A DNA stretch of 64,000 bases from Gemmatimonas sp. (GCA_021154325.1 JAJKIR010000135.1:1-64000); one strand, 5' to 3'; positions 46,885 through 57,152 are shown, numbered from the stretch's first letter. Numbers and translations are program-made. Notes: a model not told the origin generated them from the letters alone.

Positions 46885-48596
46885 GCCGGAGCACTTCCAT
46901 TGGTCGCGGCGGCCGTCGTGGCCAGCTCGGGCGACGCGGCGCTCTCGAGCAGCTCCTGCGCGTGGGCGCGACTGACCTCGCTCTCGGGATCTCCGCCCAG
47001 CATCCGAGCCACCTCGGACACGCGATCGCCACCTGTGAGCACTGTGACGTCGGCCGTGGTAACGCCGCCCCGGGCGCCCTTCGCGACAAGGATGTGATGG
47101 TGCGCTCGGGCGGCGATCTGGGGTAGATGAGTAATCGCGAACACCTGATGGTGTGCCGCAACGCGCCGCATCGTCTCGCCGACCATGAGCCCAACGCGGC
47201 CGCCGATGCCGGCGTCGACCTCGTCGAAGACCAACGTCGGAACGCGGTCGAGGCGAGCGAGGATCGTCTTGAGCGCGAGCATCACGCGCGACAGCTCGCC
47301 GCCCGACGCGACTCGCGACAACGCACGCTCCTCGTGGCCGACGTTCAACGAAACCCGGAATTCCACATCCTCGGCGCCACACGGGCCAATTTCAGCCGTT
47401 GGCGTTAGGCGAACGCTGAAATGGCCATCGGGCATGCCGAGGTCCGGGAGCAGCTGATCGACGCTGGTGGCGATGCGTTGCGCCGCCGCCTGACGCAGCT
47501 CGGTGAGCGCGGCGGCTCGCTCCTGGAAGCGAGCTCGCGCGTCCCGCTCGCGAGTCTCGAGCTGCCGCAGATCGAGGCCTGCTGAGTCGATGAGATCGAG
47601 CTCCTCGCGCGTGCGGCGGCCGGTTTCGATCACGTCCGCGAGGGTCGCCCCGTATTTTTTCGTGAGGCGAAAGAGGAGATCGCGGCGCGCGCGGACTTCG
47701 TCGAGCCGCGCCGGGTCGAGATCGATCGACGCCTCGTATTCCTCGAGCTCGCGCGCCAGCGCCTCGAGATTGTAGTAGGCGCTGTCGTAAAGCTCCTGGA
47801 GCCGCGAGAGCGTGGGATCGATGCGCTGAATGGCGGAGAGATGCCGCTCCACGCCGCCGAGCACGGTGAGGACGGCCTCCTCTTCCCCGTCGATGCCCGA
47901 CGCAATGCCCGAGGCGAGACTCCGCAATTCCTCCGCGTTCTCGAGCCGTCGCGCCTCGTCTTCGAGGCGTGCGTCCTCGCCCTCCGTGAGCTTCGCATCC
48001 TCGATCTCCTTCGCGACGTGACGGAGGTAATCGGCGCGTCGCTCGGCATCCGCCTTTCGGCGAAGAAGATCGGCGATCTCGCGGCGCGTGGCGGCGAGAT
48101 CGTCGAATGCGGCCCGCGTGTGCGTCGCGGCATCGACGGCGCCGGCAAAGACATCGAGGATGAGTCGCTGCGACTCCGGATCGAGGAGGGTCTGTGCCTC
48201 GTGCTGGCCATGGAGATTGACGAGATGCTGGCCGATCTCCGCCAGGAGCGTGGCACTGACGGAGCTCCCGTTCACCCAGGCACGGGTTCGTCCCGACGCG
48301 GCGATCTCACGTTTGAGCACGACCAGTGGCTCGTCGGCGTCGATGCCGCGCTCGTCCAGCAGTTGAGCGATCTCTGAACGTTCGGCGATGTCGAAGACGC
48401 CTTCGACGCTCGCGCGCTCGGCGCCCGTGCGAATGAGATCGACACTGGCGCGCTCGCCGAGGAGGAGGCTCAGCGCGCCGACGATGATGGATTTCCCGGC
48501 ACCGGTCTCCCCTGAGAGCACGTTGAACCCTCGCGCCAGCGGCAGCGAGAGCGATTCGATGATCGCAAAGTTTTTTATGCGAAGCTCTGTCAACAT
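46857..48596 (-). CDS. recN: DNA repair protein RecN
   Basis: SMC-like ATPase acting at double-strand breaks. ATG 48596 (MLTELRIKNFAIIESLSLPLARGFNVLSGETGAGKS) gives 579 aa. Walker A GETGAGKS, a central coiled-coil region, the ABC signature SRVASGGELSRVMLALK, Walker B LVFDEVDAGIGG and the His switch region ITHLPQIAARA are present. The last 20 residues (Ala/Arg-rich, ending RPVRRRR) come from the stretch antisense to the outer-membrane protein's end. Directly after the tandem dispersed repeat. Confidence 0.96.
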   Translation of the reverse strand: MLTELRIKNFAIIESLSLPLARGFNVLSGETGAGKSIIVGALSLLLGERASVDLIRTGAERASVEGVFDIAERSEIAQLLDERGIDADEPLVVLKREIAASGRTRAWVNGSSVSATLLAEIGQHLVNLHGQHEAQTLLDPESQRLILDVFAGAVDAATHTRAAFDDLAATRREIADLLRRKADAERRADYLRHVAKEIEDAKLTEGEDARLEDEARRLENAEELRSLASGIASGIDGEEEAVLTVLGGVERHLSAIQRIDPTLSRLQELYDSAYYNLEALARELEEYEASIDLDPARLDEVRARRDLLFRLTKKYGATLADVIETGRRTREELDLIDSAGLDLRQLETRERDARARFQERAAALTELRQAAAQRIATSVDQLLPDLGMPDGHFSVRLTPTAEIGPCGAEDVEFRVSLNVGHEERALSRVASGGELSRVMLALKTILARLDRVPTLVFDEVDAGIGGRVGLMVGETMRRVAAHHQVFAITHLPQIAARAHHHILVAKGARGGVTTADVTVLTGGDRVSEVARMLGGDPESEVSRAHAQELLESAASPELATTAAATNGSAPAQRPVRRRR

Positions 48597-48600
48597 GTGG

Positions 48601-48720
48601 AAGCTTCGCTCCCACATGGAGTCGTGCGCGCTTCGCGCGCACTCCCACTCCTCGCTTCGCTCGGAGCCAATCGATTTGGAGTCGTGCGCGCTTCGCGCGC
48701 ACTCCCACTCCTCTCGCTTA
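48601..48720 (+). repeat. Dispersed two-hairpin repeat, copies 5 and 6 in tandem
   Basis: Two blocks exactly 60 bp apart (48617-48653 and 48677-48713) with an identical 37-bp core: TGGAGTCG, then a GC-rich perfect hairpin with a TTCG loop, then CACTCCCACTCCTC. Between them is CGCTTCGCTCGGAGCCAATCG, matching the first hairpin and linker seen at 21361. The element lies between the nadK stop and the recN start and ends within a few nt of the recN ATG, with AAGCTTCGCTCCCACATG reading into it. Confidence 0.85.
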
Positions 48721-48737
48721 GAGAGAGCATGGGGTCG

Positions 48738-49625
48738 TCAGGTCGCTGCATCGAAGCCGAACTTCTCATCGCGTTCCTTGAGGCCGCCCCAGCCGAGCTT
48801 CTGGCGCAGCGTCTTGAAAAAGCTGCCACCGGGGAAGCGCACGATGAGGACGCCTCCTTCGCCGCGACGGATGCTGAGCGTTTCACCGCTCGCAAAGGTG
48901 GAGCCCACCTGGCCGTCGATCGTTACCAATAATTCTTCCGGGAAACCCTCGGCTTGCACCGTCACCTCTGTCCCGGGCGGAAGGATCAGCGGCCGGATCG
49001 CGAGTGCGTGGGCAGACACCGGGGTGACGACGAGCGCCTCGAGCGTCGGAAAGACCACCGGTCCACCGGCGGAGAGACTGTACGCCGTCGAACCGGTCGG
49101 CGTGGAGATGACGACGCCGTCGGCACCATACGTGGCGATCGTTTCACCGTCGGCGCAGACGCGGAGCTCGACCACCCGCGCGAAGCCTCCCTTGTGGAGC
49201 ACGACGTCGTTGAGCGCGACCCACTGGTGTCGCTCGCGGCCGAACGCGTCGAGCACGCGCGCCTTGATCGCCATGCGCGATTCTACCAGATAATCGCGCC
49301 GCGCGAATCGCATGAGCGCCGATGCCAGCTGATCGGCCGGACAACAGGTGAGAAAGCCGAGCCGGCCGAGATTCACGCCGAGGATTGGGACTTGGTGTGG
49401 ATCGAGGAGGCGAGCGCCACGCAGCAGCGTACCGTCTCCGCCTAACGTGAGCATCACGTCGAGGTTCGACGGATCTGACAGCTCCTTGCCGTAGCCGGCC
49501 GCCTCGTGAATCTCGCTCTCGAAGTACAGCTCGAGGCCGAGGCCGGGCGTCAGCTCCTCCAGCGTCTGGAGAACGTCTGGCAGCCCCGCATAGCCCCGGT
49601 GTCCAACGACGCCGACGCGGATCAC
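48738..49625 (-). CDS. nadK: NAD kinase
   Basis: Phosphorylates NAD to NADP. 295 aa from GTG 49625, which overlaps the dxs stop by 4 nt. Has the diacylglycerol-kinase-fold motifs LTLGGDGTLLRGARLL, GVNLGRLGFLT and the conserved block DGVVISTPTGSTAYSLSAGGP. Confidence 0.95.
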   Translation of the reverse strand: MIRVGVVGHRGYAGLPDVLQTLEELTPGLGLELYFESEIHEAAGYGKELSDPSNLDVMLTLGGDGTLLRGARLLDPHQVPILGVNLGRLGFLTCCPADQLASALMRFARRDYLVESRMAIKARVLDAFGRERHQWVALNDVVLHKGGFARVVELRVCADGETIATYGADGVVISTPTGSTAYSLSAGGPVVFPTLEALVVTPVSAHALAIRPLILPPGTEVTVQAEGFPEELLVTIDGQVGSTFASGETLSIRRGEGGVLIVRFPGGSFFKTLRQKLGWGGLKERDEKFGFDAAT

Positions 49626-51526
49626 CCGGCGACCGCCTCGCTCTCCTGCTCGTGCAGCGCGCGCACCCGCGACGCGATGCCGGTGGCATCCAGCCCGGTG
49701 AGCGCGAGCTGGCGCGCGCGCGATGCCGCCGGAATGATGCGGTCCGGCACGCCGTGCACCGCGACTCGTACCGACGGATCCTGACGTGCGATAACAGTGG
49801 ACATGTAGGCGCCGAAGCCATTCACGATCGTGCCCTCTTCGACCACGAGGACGCGGGTGTGATTCGCGAGCACGGCGGCGAGCGTCACCTCGTCGTACGG
49901 CTTCATGAACCGACAGTTCACGACCGTGATGCGCAAGCCTTCCGCCGCAAGGACGTCGGCGGCCTGGGACGCGGGGCGCACCATCGTGCCCGTCGCGAGC
50001 ACCGCGATCTCGGAGCCGTGATGAAGCACTTCCCAGGTTCCGTAGGGAATGGGCTCCACCTCGGTGGCGGTCGGCACGCTGTCCGGCGCCGCGTCGCGTG
50101 GATAGCGGATCGAGAATGGCCCGCCCTCGTGAGCGATCGCCGTGCGGAGAAGACCAACGAGCTCGCGTCCGTCCTTCGGGGCCGTGACGGTCACGTTAGG
50201 CACGGCGAGCAGGTAGGCGATATCGTACAGCCCCATGTGGGTCTCGCCGTCTTCCCCAACGAGACCGGCGCGATCGAGACAGAACACGACTGGAAGCGAC
50301 TGGATCGCGACGTCGTGAATGATGCTGTCGTAGGCGCGCTGCAGGAATGTGGAATAGATCGCGACGACGGGACGCACGCCACGGGTTGCCAGGCCCGCCG
50401 CAAAAGTCACCGCATGTGCTTCCGCGATTCCGACGTCGAAGAATCGGCTCGGGTACGCCTTGGCGAAGAGATCCGTGCTCGTGCCACTCGGCATCGCCGC
50501 CGTGATCGCGGCGATCCGCTCGTCCTTCGCGCCAAGCTCAGTGAGGGCTTTGCCAAACACTTTCTGATACGACGTGCCTGACGCGGCGTGGCGCAGCTTC
50601 CCGGTCGACGGATCGTGATCGGGCGGGAGCGCGTGCCATTTCTCGAGGCTCTCGCCGGCCGGAAACCCCTTTCCCTTCTGCGTCCGCACGTGCACCAGCC
50701 GCGGACCGCCGAGGCTGCGCACGGCGGTGAAGGTCTCGATCATGGCGTCGATGTCGTGGCCATCGATGGGACCGAAGTAGCGAAAGCCCAGCTCCTCGAA
50801 GAGCACGCCGGGTGTGAGCAGTGCCTTGAGGCTTTCCTCCCAGCGCCGCACCCAGGTGCCGAAGCCCATCGACGAGAAGAGGCCACCGGCGCCATTGTCG
50901 GCAAGGTCGCCAATGGCTGAGCGCACGCGATTGTAGAGCGAGTTGCGCTGCACGGACGTCAGATACTTCGAGATCGCGCCCACGTTAGGCGCGATCGACA
51001 TCTCGTTGTCGTTGAGGACGACGATGACGTCCCGCTCGGAGTGACCGGCGTTGTTCAATCCTTCGTACGCCAGGCCGCACGTGAGCGCGCCATCGCCGAG
51101 GATTGCCACGACCTTGAAATCTTCGTGGCGAAGGTCGCGGCCTGCGGCGACGCCGAGCGCTGCCGAGATCGCGGTCGCCGCGTGGCCAGCACCGAAGACG
51201 TCGTACTCGCTCTCGGTTCTCTTGAGAAATCCCGAGATGCCATTCTCCTGGCGCAGTGTCTCCAGACCCTCGTTGCGACCGGTGAGAAGCTTGTGCGGAT
51301 AGCCCTGATGACCGACGTCCCAGACGAGTTGGTCGCGCGGCGTCTCGAAGGCGGCGTGCAGCGCGATCGTGAGCTCGACGACCCCCAGACCCGCGCCGAT
51401 GTGGCCACCGGTGCGCGAGCAGACGTCGATGAGCCGCGCGCGAATGTCCTCGGCGAGGATCTTCAGCTCGTCGGCGTTGAGGCGCCGGACGTCGTGTGGG
51501 GAGTGGATGCGATCGAGAATCGTCAT
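49622..51526 (-). CDS. dxs: 1-Deoxy-D-xylulose-5-phosphate synthase
   Basis: Thiamine diphosphate enzyme making DXP from pyruvate and glyceraldehyde 3-phosphate. 634 aa, starting MTILDRIHSPHDVRRL, with HIGAGLGVVELTIALH, WDVGHQGYPHKLLTGR, the TPP-binding GDGALTCGLAYEGLNNAG, and DVGIAEAHAVTFAAGLA plus CLDRAGLVGEDGETHMG in the pyrimidine domain. Sits with ispA, as in many genomes. Confidence 0.97.
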   Translation of the reverse strand: MTILDRIHSPHDVRRLNADELKILAEDIRARLIDVCSRTGGHIGAGLGVVELTIALHAAFETPRDQLVWDVGHQGYPHKLLTGRNEGLETLRQENGISGFLKRTESEYDVFGAGHAATAISAALGVAAGRDLRHEDFKVVAILGDGALTCGLAYEGLNNAGHSERDVIVVLNDNEMSIAPNVGAISKYLTSVQRNSLYNRVRSAIGDLADNGAGGLFSSMGFGTWVRRWEESLKALLTPGVLFEELGFRYFGPIDGHDIDAMIETFTAVRSLGGPRLVHVRTQKGKGFPAGESLEKWHALPPDHDPSTGKLRHAASGTSYQKVFGKALTELGAKDERIAAITAAMPSGTSTDLFAKAYPSRFFDVGIAEAHAVTFAAGLATRGVRPVVAIYSTFLQRAYDSIIHDVAIQSLPVVFCLDRAGLVGEDGETHMGLYDIAYLLAVPNVTVTAPKDGRELVGLLRTAIAHEGGPFSIRYPRDAAPDSVPTATEVEPIPYGTWEVLHHGSEIAVLATGTMVRPASQAADVLAAEGLRITVVNCRFMKPYDEVTLAAVLANHTRVLVVEEGTIVNGFGAYMSTVIARQDPSVRVAVHGVPDRIIPAASRARQLALTGLDATGIASRVRALHEQESEAVAG

Positions 51527-51620
51527 ACTGGCTACGGTGAAACCAATTTCACGGCCTAAAGCTAGCGAACTGCACAGCGGTCCGTTACTTCAGCGCGCAT
51601 GGCCAGCGCGATGCCAAGCG

Positions 51621-52547
51621 TCAGGCTCGTCGCCTCACGACGAAGCGCGCGATGCTCTCGAGCAATGGCGTAAGGAGGCCGACGGTGGACAGGGCCATGC
51701 ACCCTTCATCGATCAGGGCGTCTGCGCGCCGCATCGCTCCGTCTACGCCAAGAAGGGCTGGATAGGTGCTCTTCTTGAGCGCGACGTCGCGCCCCGCGGT
51801 CTTTCCGAGCGCTTCGGTGGTCGCCGTGACGTCGAGCACGTCGTCGATGATCTGAAAGGCGAGGCCGAGCGCGGCACCATACTGGGCAAGCGCGTCAACG
51901 GCGCCATGACGTGCGCCGGCCGCGAGGCCGCCGAGCAGAGCGGCCGTTGATACGAGCGCTCCCGTCTTCGCGCTGTGAATCTGCTCCAGCTCCGCGAGAC
52001 TCAGCGTCTTCCCTTCACCCTCGAGGTCCAGCATCTGGCCGCCGATCATGCCGCCGGCTCCGGACGCTCCCATGAGCTCGCGGACGATGCGGCCCGCGCT
52101 CGACGGCGACAGGTGATGCGCCGCGCGCGCGGCGGTTCGTGCCGCGAGCGGGACCATGACGAGACCGGCGACCGTTGCGACCCGTGCGTCGAACTTTCGA
52201 TGAACGGTGGGCCGGCCGCGGCGCACGTCGTCGTCGTCCATGCACGGCAGATCGTCGTGGACGAGCGAGTAAGCGTGCACGATCTCAATAGCCGCGGCGA
52301 GGAGCGTGGCGTCATCCGTCCCTCCTGCGGCTCGATACCCGGCGAGGAGGAGGATGCCGCGAAAGCGCTTGCCGCCACCCAGGAGACTGTACCGAACGGC
52401 GGCGGCGACGTCTGGCGTGCGCTCGTGGAGAGCAGTGAGCCCGCTGTCGCAGAGACGCGCGAGGGCGCCGTCGATCTGACTTCGATACGTCTCGACTTCG
52501 CCGATGACGCCGGCGTCGAAAACGTTGGCGCCGCCGCGATCAGCCAC
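51621..52547 (-). CDS. ispA: Polyprenyl (farnesyl/geranylgeranyl) diphosphate synthase
   Basis: Short-chain trans-prenyltransferase. Start taken as GTG 52547 (VADRGGANVFDAG), overlapping xseB by 8 nt, 308 aa; the longer frame mirrors xseB. First aspartate-rich motif DDLPCMDDDD, GGKRFRG, MIGGQMLD and second motif FQIIDDVLD are present. The residues before the first DD (Y/L positions) would set chain length; not decided here. Confidence 0.93.
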   Translation of the reverse strand: MADRGGANVFDAGVIGEVETYRSQIDGALARLCDSGLTALHERTPDVAAAVRYSLLGGGKRFRGILLLAGYRAAGGTDDATLLAAAIEIVHAYSLVHDDLPCMDDDDVRRGRPTVHRKFDARVATVAGLVMVPLAARTAARAAHHLSPSSAGRIVRELMGASGAGGMIGGQMLDLEGEGKTLSLAELEQIHSAKTGALVSTAALLGGLAAGARHGAVDALAQYGAALGLAFQIIDDVLDVTATTEALGKTAGRDVALKKSTYPALLGVDGAMRRADALIDEGCMALSTVGLLTPLLESIARFVVRRRA

Positions 52548-52785
52548 GAAAATCGGTGAGCTCGAACGAGCCGTCATCCCGCTCCACCAGGCGCTGGACT
52601 TTCGCGCGCGCGTCGGCGAGCTCTTTCGAGGCGGCGCGCAGGCACTCGACACCTTCCTCGAAGAGCGCGAGTGCGTGGGCGAGATCCACCTGGTCGCCCT
52701 CGAGCTCGTGGACGATGCTCTCGAGGCGATCGAGGCGCGACTCGAATGACACGGACGGAGCGGGCGTGGCGTTAGGCTTCGCCAT
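52540..52785 (-). CDS. xseB: Exodeoxyribonuclease VII small subunit
   Basis: 81 aa from ATG 52785 (MAKPNATPAPSVSFESRLDRLESIVHELEGD). The helical-hairpin core with FEEGVECLRAASKEL and the KVQRLV end matches XseB. Its start lies within the 3' end of xseA (overlap 14 nt). The long upstream open frame is a shadow of xseA. Confidence 0.94.
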   Translation of the reverse strand: MAKPNATPAPSVSFESRLDRLESIVHELEGDQVDLAHALALFEEGVECLRAASKELADARAKVQRLVERDDGSFELTDFRG

Positions 52786-54082
52786 CGGTGTGCGGAGTAA
52801 CGAAGTTGGTAGTCGAGCGCACGGTGCCGTCGCGCACGCGGAGGTCGAATTCCCGCCCCGGCGCGAATGCGTCGATCGAGGCGAGTGTATGTCCTTCGTC
52901 GTCGCGCGCGATGGCGTAGCCGCGTGAGAGAGTCGCAAGAGGACTGAGCGCATGCAGCCGGCCGGCCGCTGAAGCGATGCGGCTGCCGCGACGATCGATC
53001 GCGCTGCGACTCGCCGCGGTGAGGTCGCCGGCGACGCGATGAAGAGCGCCGCCCGCTTCGTCGATGCGCGATGCGACAGCGCCGAGCAGATGTCGCGCTC
53101 GCGACTGCAGCTCGCCAAGGAGCTCCTCGGTGGCGCGGACGGCCGCTTCAGCCGCGGCAGATGGCGTGGGCGCGCGATGATCGGCGACGAGGTCGCAGAT
53201 CGTGACATCGATCTCGTGGCCGACGGCGGAAATCGTTGGAACGGGACAGCGCGCGATTGCGCGCGCGACGCGCTCGTCATTGAAGGCGCGGAGATCCTCG
53301 CGGGCGCCGCCACCTCGGCCGATGATGATCGTGTCCGCGCCATTCCAGCGGCTCACCTGATCGATGGCGAAGCAGAGCTCCTCGATGGCGGCGTCGCCCT
53401 GCACCGTCGCGGGAACGACGACGAGCCGGACATGTGGGGCGCGTCGCCTGACGACGGCGACGATGTCGTGGAGCGCCGCGCCGTCAGGGCTCGTGACGAC
53501 GGCTATGACGCGCGGATAGCGCGGCAGCGCACGCTTGCGTTCCGGCGCGAGCAATCCATCAGCCTCGAGCTTCGCCTTCGTACGCTCGAGCGCCTTGCGC
53601 CAGAGCCCGTCTCCCTCCGCCTCGATGCGCCTAACGGCAAACTGCATGTCGCCGCGTGCCGCGTAGACCGTGAGCTGTCCGAGCACCGTCACCTGCATGC
53701 CATCGTCCGGCGGCGCCGGAATCGACCGCCGATCGCGCGACCAGACGACGCAGCGCAGCTGCGTGCTTCCGTCGCGGAGACAGAAGTACCAGTGGCCGTT
53801 GCGGTGTGCCTTGAAGTCGATCACCTCGCCCCGCACCCAGAGCGGCATGAACGCGCCCTCGAGAATGTCCTTCGCGGTCTGCGTCACCGTGGTGACAGTG
53901 ACGGCCGAGCCGGGCGAGGCTCCGGGGAAGGCGGTGCCGAGCTCCTCATACAATGCCGACGTCGCGGCGTCGAACGACGGCTCCACGCGCGGCTCCGGCT
54001 CTACTGGAGCGGCGAAGAGATCGAGGTCCGGTTGGCGGCTCGTGCTCTCGCGCGCGATCGAAACGTCACGTCGCTTGCGCAT
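52772..54082 (-). CDS. xseA: Exodeoxyribonuclease VII large subunit
   Basis: Catalytic subunit of Exo VII, degrading single-stranded DNA. 436 aa with an N-terminal OB domain (LWVRGEVIDFKAHRNGHWYFCLRDG), the catalytic region (VITSPDGAALHDI, IIGRGGGAREDLRAFNDE, SAVGHEIDVTICDLVADHRAPTP split here) and the SRGYAIARDDEG C-terminal strand. A 45-residue Glu/Pro-rich N-terminal extension precedes the OB fold. Confidence 0.95.
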   Translation of the reverse strand: MRKRRDVSIARESTSRQPDLDLFAAPVEPEPRVEPSFDAATSALYEELGTAFPGASPGSAVTVTTVTQTAKDILEGAFMPLWVRGEVIDFKAHRNGHWYFCLRDGSTQLRCVVWSRDRRSIPAPPDDGMQVTVLGQLTVYAARGDMQFAVRRIEAEGDGLWRKALERTKAKLEADGLLAPERKRALPRYPRVIAVVTSPDGAALHDIVAVVRRRAPHVRLVVVPATVQGDAAIEELCFAIDQVSRWNGADTIIIGRGGGAREDLRAFNDERVARAIARCPVPTISAVGHEIDVTICDLVADHRAPTPSAAAEAAVRATEELLGELQSRARHLLGAVASRIDEAGGALHRVAGDLTAASRSAIDRRGSRIASAAGRLHALSPLATLSRGYAIARDDEGHTLASIDAFAPGREFDLRVRDGTVRSTTNFVTPHTDGEA

Positions 54083-54089
54083 GACCGCC

Positions 54090-54974
54090 TCAGCGCGCCG
54101 CGCGCGCTGCCGCGCGGACGGTGTTTCGCATCAACATCGCGATGGTCATCTTGCCGACGCCACCCGGCACCGGCGTGATCAGCGACGCGACTTCACGCAC
54201 CCGCTCGAAGTCGACGTCACCGACAAGACGCGATCCGCTCTTCTTCGTCGAATCAGGAATCCGATTCATGCCGACGTCGATCACGACCGCGCCCGGCTTC
54301 ACCATCTCCGCGGTCACCATCTGCGGCCGGCCAGCGGCAACAATGAGAATGTCGGCGCGCCTGGTGTGCGCGGACAGATCACGCGTTCGGCTGTGACAGA
54401 TCGTGACCGTAGCGTCCGCGCCGGCGCCATTCTGCATCATGAGCGCCGCCATCGGCTTCCCGACGATGTTGCTGCGTCCGATCACCACGCACTCCGCGCC
54501 ACGTGTGTCAACTCCGCAGACCTCGAGCATGTACTGTATGCCCGCGGGCGTGCACGGCACGAACCCATCCGTTTCACCGATGAGCAACTTACCAACATTC
54601 ACTGGATGAAAACCGTCGACGTCCTTGTCGGGACGGATCCGCCGGAGCACGAGGTCCGCATCGATCTGCCGCGGCAGGGGCATCTGCACGAGAATGCCGT
54701 GAACCTGATCGCTTGCGTTCAGCCGGTCGACAATCGCGAGCAGCTCGAACTGCGTCGTGGCGGCGCCGAGGCGGATCGTCTCACCGGCCATGCCCACGTC
54801 GCGCGACGTCGATTCCTTGCTGCGCACATAAACCGCACTCGCCGGATCATCGCCGACGAGAACGACGCTCAATCCAGGGGTGATACCGCGCGCCTTGAGG
54901 CGATCGACCTCGGCCCGTACCTCATCCAGCACGCGCGCGGCGATTGCCGCGCCATCGATCACGTTTTCGTTCAT
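54090..54974 (-). CDS. folD: Methylenetetrahydrofolate dehydrogenase/cyclohydrolase
   Basis: Bifunctional one-carbon enzyme. ATG 54974 ([16 protein letters not shown]) gives 294 aa. Signatures: [14 protein letters not shown] (catalytic Lys), [47 protein letters not shown] and [15 protein letters not shown]. Between rny and xseA. Confidence 0.96.
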   Translation of the reverse strand: MNENVIDGAAIAARVLDEVRAEVDRLKARGITPGLSVVLVGDDPASAVYVRSKESTSRDVGMAGETIRLGAATTQFELLAIVDRLNASDQVHGILVQMPLPRQIDADLVLRRIRPDKDVDGFHPVNVGKLLIGETDGFVPCTPAGIQYMLEVCGVDTRGAECVVIGRSNIVGKPMAALMMQNGAGADATVTICHSRTRDLSAHTRRADILIVAAGRPQMVTAEMVKPGAVVIDVGMNRIPDSTKKSGSRLVGDVDFERVREVASLITPVPGGVGKMTIAMLMRNTVRAAARAAR

Positions 54975-55029
54975 CGGGATGGACGTCCCGCGGCTCTCGT
55001 CCCGCGCCTCCCGCCCCACAACTGGCACA

Positions 55030-56610
55030 TCACCGCGCAAAGTCGACCGCCCTCGTCTCGCGAATCAGCACGACCTTGATCTGTCCCGGATACTGGAGCT
55101 CCGTCTCGATGCGACGTGCGATCTCCTCGGACATCGTCGTCATGCGGATATCGTCGATGTCGTCGGGCATGACGATGACACGTACCTCGCGACCCGCCTG
55201 GATCGCGTAGACCTTGTCGACACCCTTGTAGCTGCTCGCGATTCGCTCCAGACCCTCGAGGCGCTTCACATACGTCTCGAAGGCTTCACGGCGAGCGCCG
55301 GGACGTGAGCCCGAGATCGCGTCCGCCGCCTGAACGAGCACGGAGACCTCGCTCTCGTGGGGCACGTCGTCGTGATGCGCGGCGATGCAGTTCACGACGA
55401 GCGGATTTTCACCGTACTTCGTCGCGACCTCGACGCCGAGCTGCACGTGCGTCCCTTCGTGCTCGTGCGTGAGGACCTTGCCGATGTCGTGGAGCAGGGC
55501 GCCACGCTTCGCGAGTATGACGTCGAGACCCAGCTCGCCCGCCATGATGCCGGCGAGCCATGCGACCTCCTTGGAGTGCTGCAGGATGTTCTGACCGTAA
55601 CTCGTGCGCCAATGCATCCGGCCCACGAGCTTCACCAGCTCGGGGTGGAGGCCGTGAATGCCCGTCTCGTATGCCGCCTGCTCGCCGATCTCGAGGATCT
55701 GCGCATCGACTTCCTTGCGCGACTTGTTGACGACCTCCTCGATGCGCCCCGGGTGGATGCGGCCGTCGGAGACGAGCTTCTCGAGCGCGAGTCGGGCGAT
55801 CTCGCGCCGAATTGGATCGAAGCAGGAGACGACCACGGTATCTGGCGTGTCATCGATGATCACGTCGACGCCGGTGGCGAGCTCGAACGCACGAATATTT
55901 CGACCCTCGCGTCCGATGATGCGCCCCTTCATCTCGTCATTCGGGAGCGACACGGCGGACACGGTGCTCTCCGCCGTGTGCTCGGCGGCGATGCGCTGAA
56001 TGGCGAGGGCGACGATCTTCTTCGCCTCCCGTTCAGCGTTGCGGCGTGCCGTCTCGCGAATCTCGCGCACGCGATTCGCCGCATCGGCCTGCGCTTCCTC
56101 CTCCATGCGACGCACGAGCTCGGCCTTCGCGTCCTGGGCGGACATACCTGCCATCTGCTCGAGGCGGCGCCGCTCTTCGGCGATGAGAGTCGCGAGCTCC
56201 TCTTCGCGCTGCACAACTGTCTTCTCGCGTCGGCCGAACTCGCTCGCTCGGCGGCCGAGCTCTCGGTCTCGCTGCTCGAGGACATCGGACTTGCGATCGA
56301 GAACATTCTCGCGCTCGGTGATCCTTCGTTCCTCCCGCTCTACTTCCTCGCGGCGGCCGCGCACCTCGGACTCGAACTTCTCGCGCAGCCTGATCAGCTC
56401 CTCCTTTCCGGCAACGACCGCGCTCTTTCGCAAGTTCTCAGCTTCGCGCTCGCTCTCCGTGACGATCCGCTTCGCGGTCTCCTCTGCCGTCGACTTCGAC
56501 GCGGCCAGTCGCTTGACCTCGGCCGTTCTTCCAACGCGACGCCCGAGAAAGAAGAAAGCCGCCGAGGCGAGTATGACGGCGCCAAGCGCGGCTGCGAGTA
56601 TCTCATTCAT
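55030..56610 (-). CDS. rny: Ribonuclease Y
   Basis: Membrane-anchored endoribonuclease that starts mRNA decay. 526 aa with one N-terminal membrane segment ([20 protein letters not shown]), a long coiled coil (about 35-190), a KH domain ([21 protein letters not shown]) and an HD domain ([19 protein letters not shown]). The gene pattern zapA, small RNA, rny is known in other phyla. Confidence 0.96.
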   Translation of the reverse strand: MNEILAAALGAVILASAAFFFLGRRVGRTAEVKRLAASKSTAEETAKRIVTESEREAENLRKSAVVAGKEELIRLREKFESEVRGRREEVEREERRITERENVLDRKSDVLEQRDRELGRRASEFGRREKTVVQREEELATLIAEERRRLEQMAGMSAQDAKAELVRRMEEEAQADAANRVREIRETARRNAEREAKKIVALAIQRIAAEHTAESTVSAVSLPNDEMKGRIIGREGRNIRAFELATGVDVIIDDTPDTVVVSCFDPIRREIARLALEKLVSDGRIHPGRIEEVVNKSRKEVDAQILEIGEQAAYETGIHGLHPELVKLVGRMHWRTSYGQNILQHSKEVAWLAGIMAGELGLDVILAKRGALLHDIGKVLTHEHEGTHVQLGVEVATKYGENPLVVNCIAAHHDDVPHESEVSVLVQAADAISGSRPGARREAFETYVKRLEGLERIASSYKGVDKVYAIQAGREVRVIVMPDDIDDIRMTTMSEEIARRIETELQYPGQIKVVLIRETRAVDFAR

Positions 56611-56704
56611 ATGGATCTATGCTCCACCGCGTTGTGGGCCGCGGGGTAGGAGTAAACCGCGCCATCCGCAGGGCGCATCTCGAGCGCTCGACCGAGTTCA
56701 TGCC

Positions 56705-56845
56705 GACGAAGGGCACGAGCTGGGTTGAGCTAACTATAAAGAGCGCTTGTACCTACGGCTGGCTTGTTCCAGCGGCAAAGCTATGCCGCCAACGTGCAAA
56801 AGGCAACTAAGGTAGCTGAGCCTACCCGCCGGGCTCGCACAGCGT
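56705..56845 (-). ncRNA. ssrS: Candidate structured RNA, possibly 6S RNA
   Basis: The 242-nt gap between zapA and rny folds on the minus strand into a rod: an outer GGGU/ACCC pairing (56824-56827 with 56722-56725), a middle UACCU/AGGUA stem (56810-56814 with 56750-56754), and a terminal hairpin of GCGGCA/UGCCGC (56784-56789 with 56772-56777), with internal bulges. 6S RNA commonly lies between zapA and rny in several phyla. Boundaries are approximate, and I could not match consensus positions with certainty. Confidence 0.42.
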
Positions 56846-56852
56846 GCGTGCG

Positions 56853-57152
56853 TCAGGGCGTCGGAGAAACGTCCGCCTCGAGGAGCCATCGCGTCTCTTC
56901 GCTGAGCGAACGCAGCGATCGAGAGATCTGCTCGCCGTGCTCTCTCGCTTCGAAGAGCTCGCCGGCAATCTGCAACGCCGCGAGAATCGCCGCCTTGTTC
57001 GATTCGACGACCATCCCCGAGCTCATCACCTGACGGATCGCGCGGTCGACGTACTGCGCCACCGCGCGGGTGTGCTCCGTGGAGGTGTCACTTCGAATGT
57101 TGTAATCCTCATTGAGGATCGTAACGCGCACGGAATTGCGCTTGGTGCTCAT
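56853..57152 (-). CDS. zapA: Cell division protein ZapA
   Basis: FtsZ-ring bundling protein, 99 aa. The N-terminal strand block VRVTILNEDYNIRSD and the ALQIAGELFEAREHGEQ helix match ZapA. It overlaps the coiled-coil gene upstream by 4 nt (ATGA). Confidence 0.9.
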   Translation of the reverse strand: MSTKRNSVRVTILNEDYNIRSDTSTEHTRAVAQYVDRAIRQVMSSGMVVESNKAAILAALQIAGELFEAREHGEQISRSLRSLSEETRWLLEADVSPTP

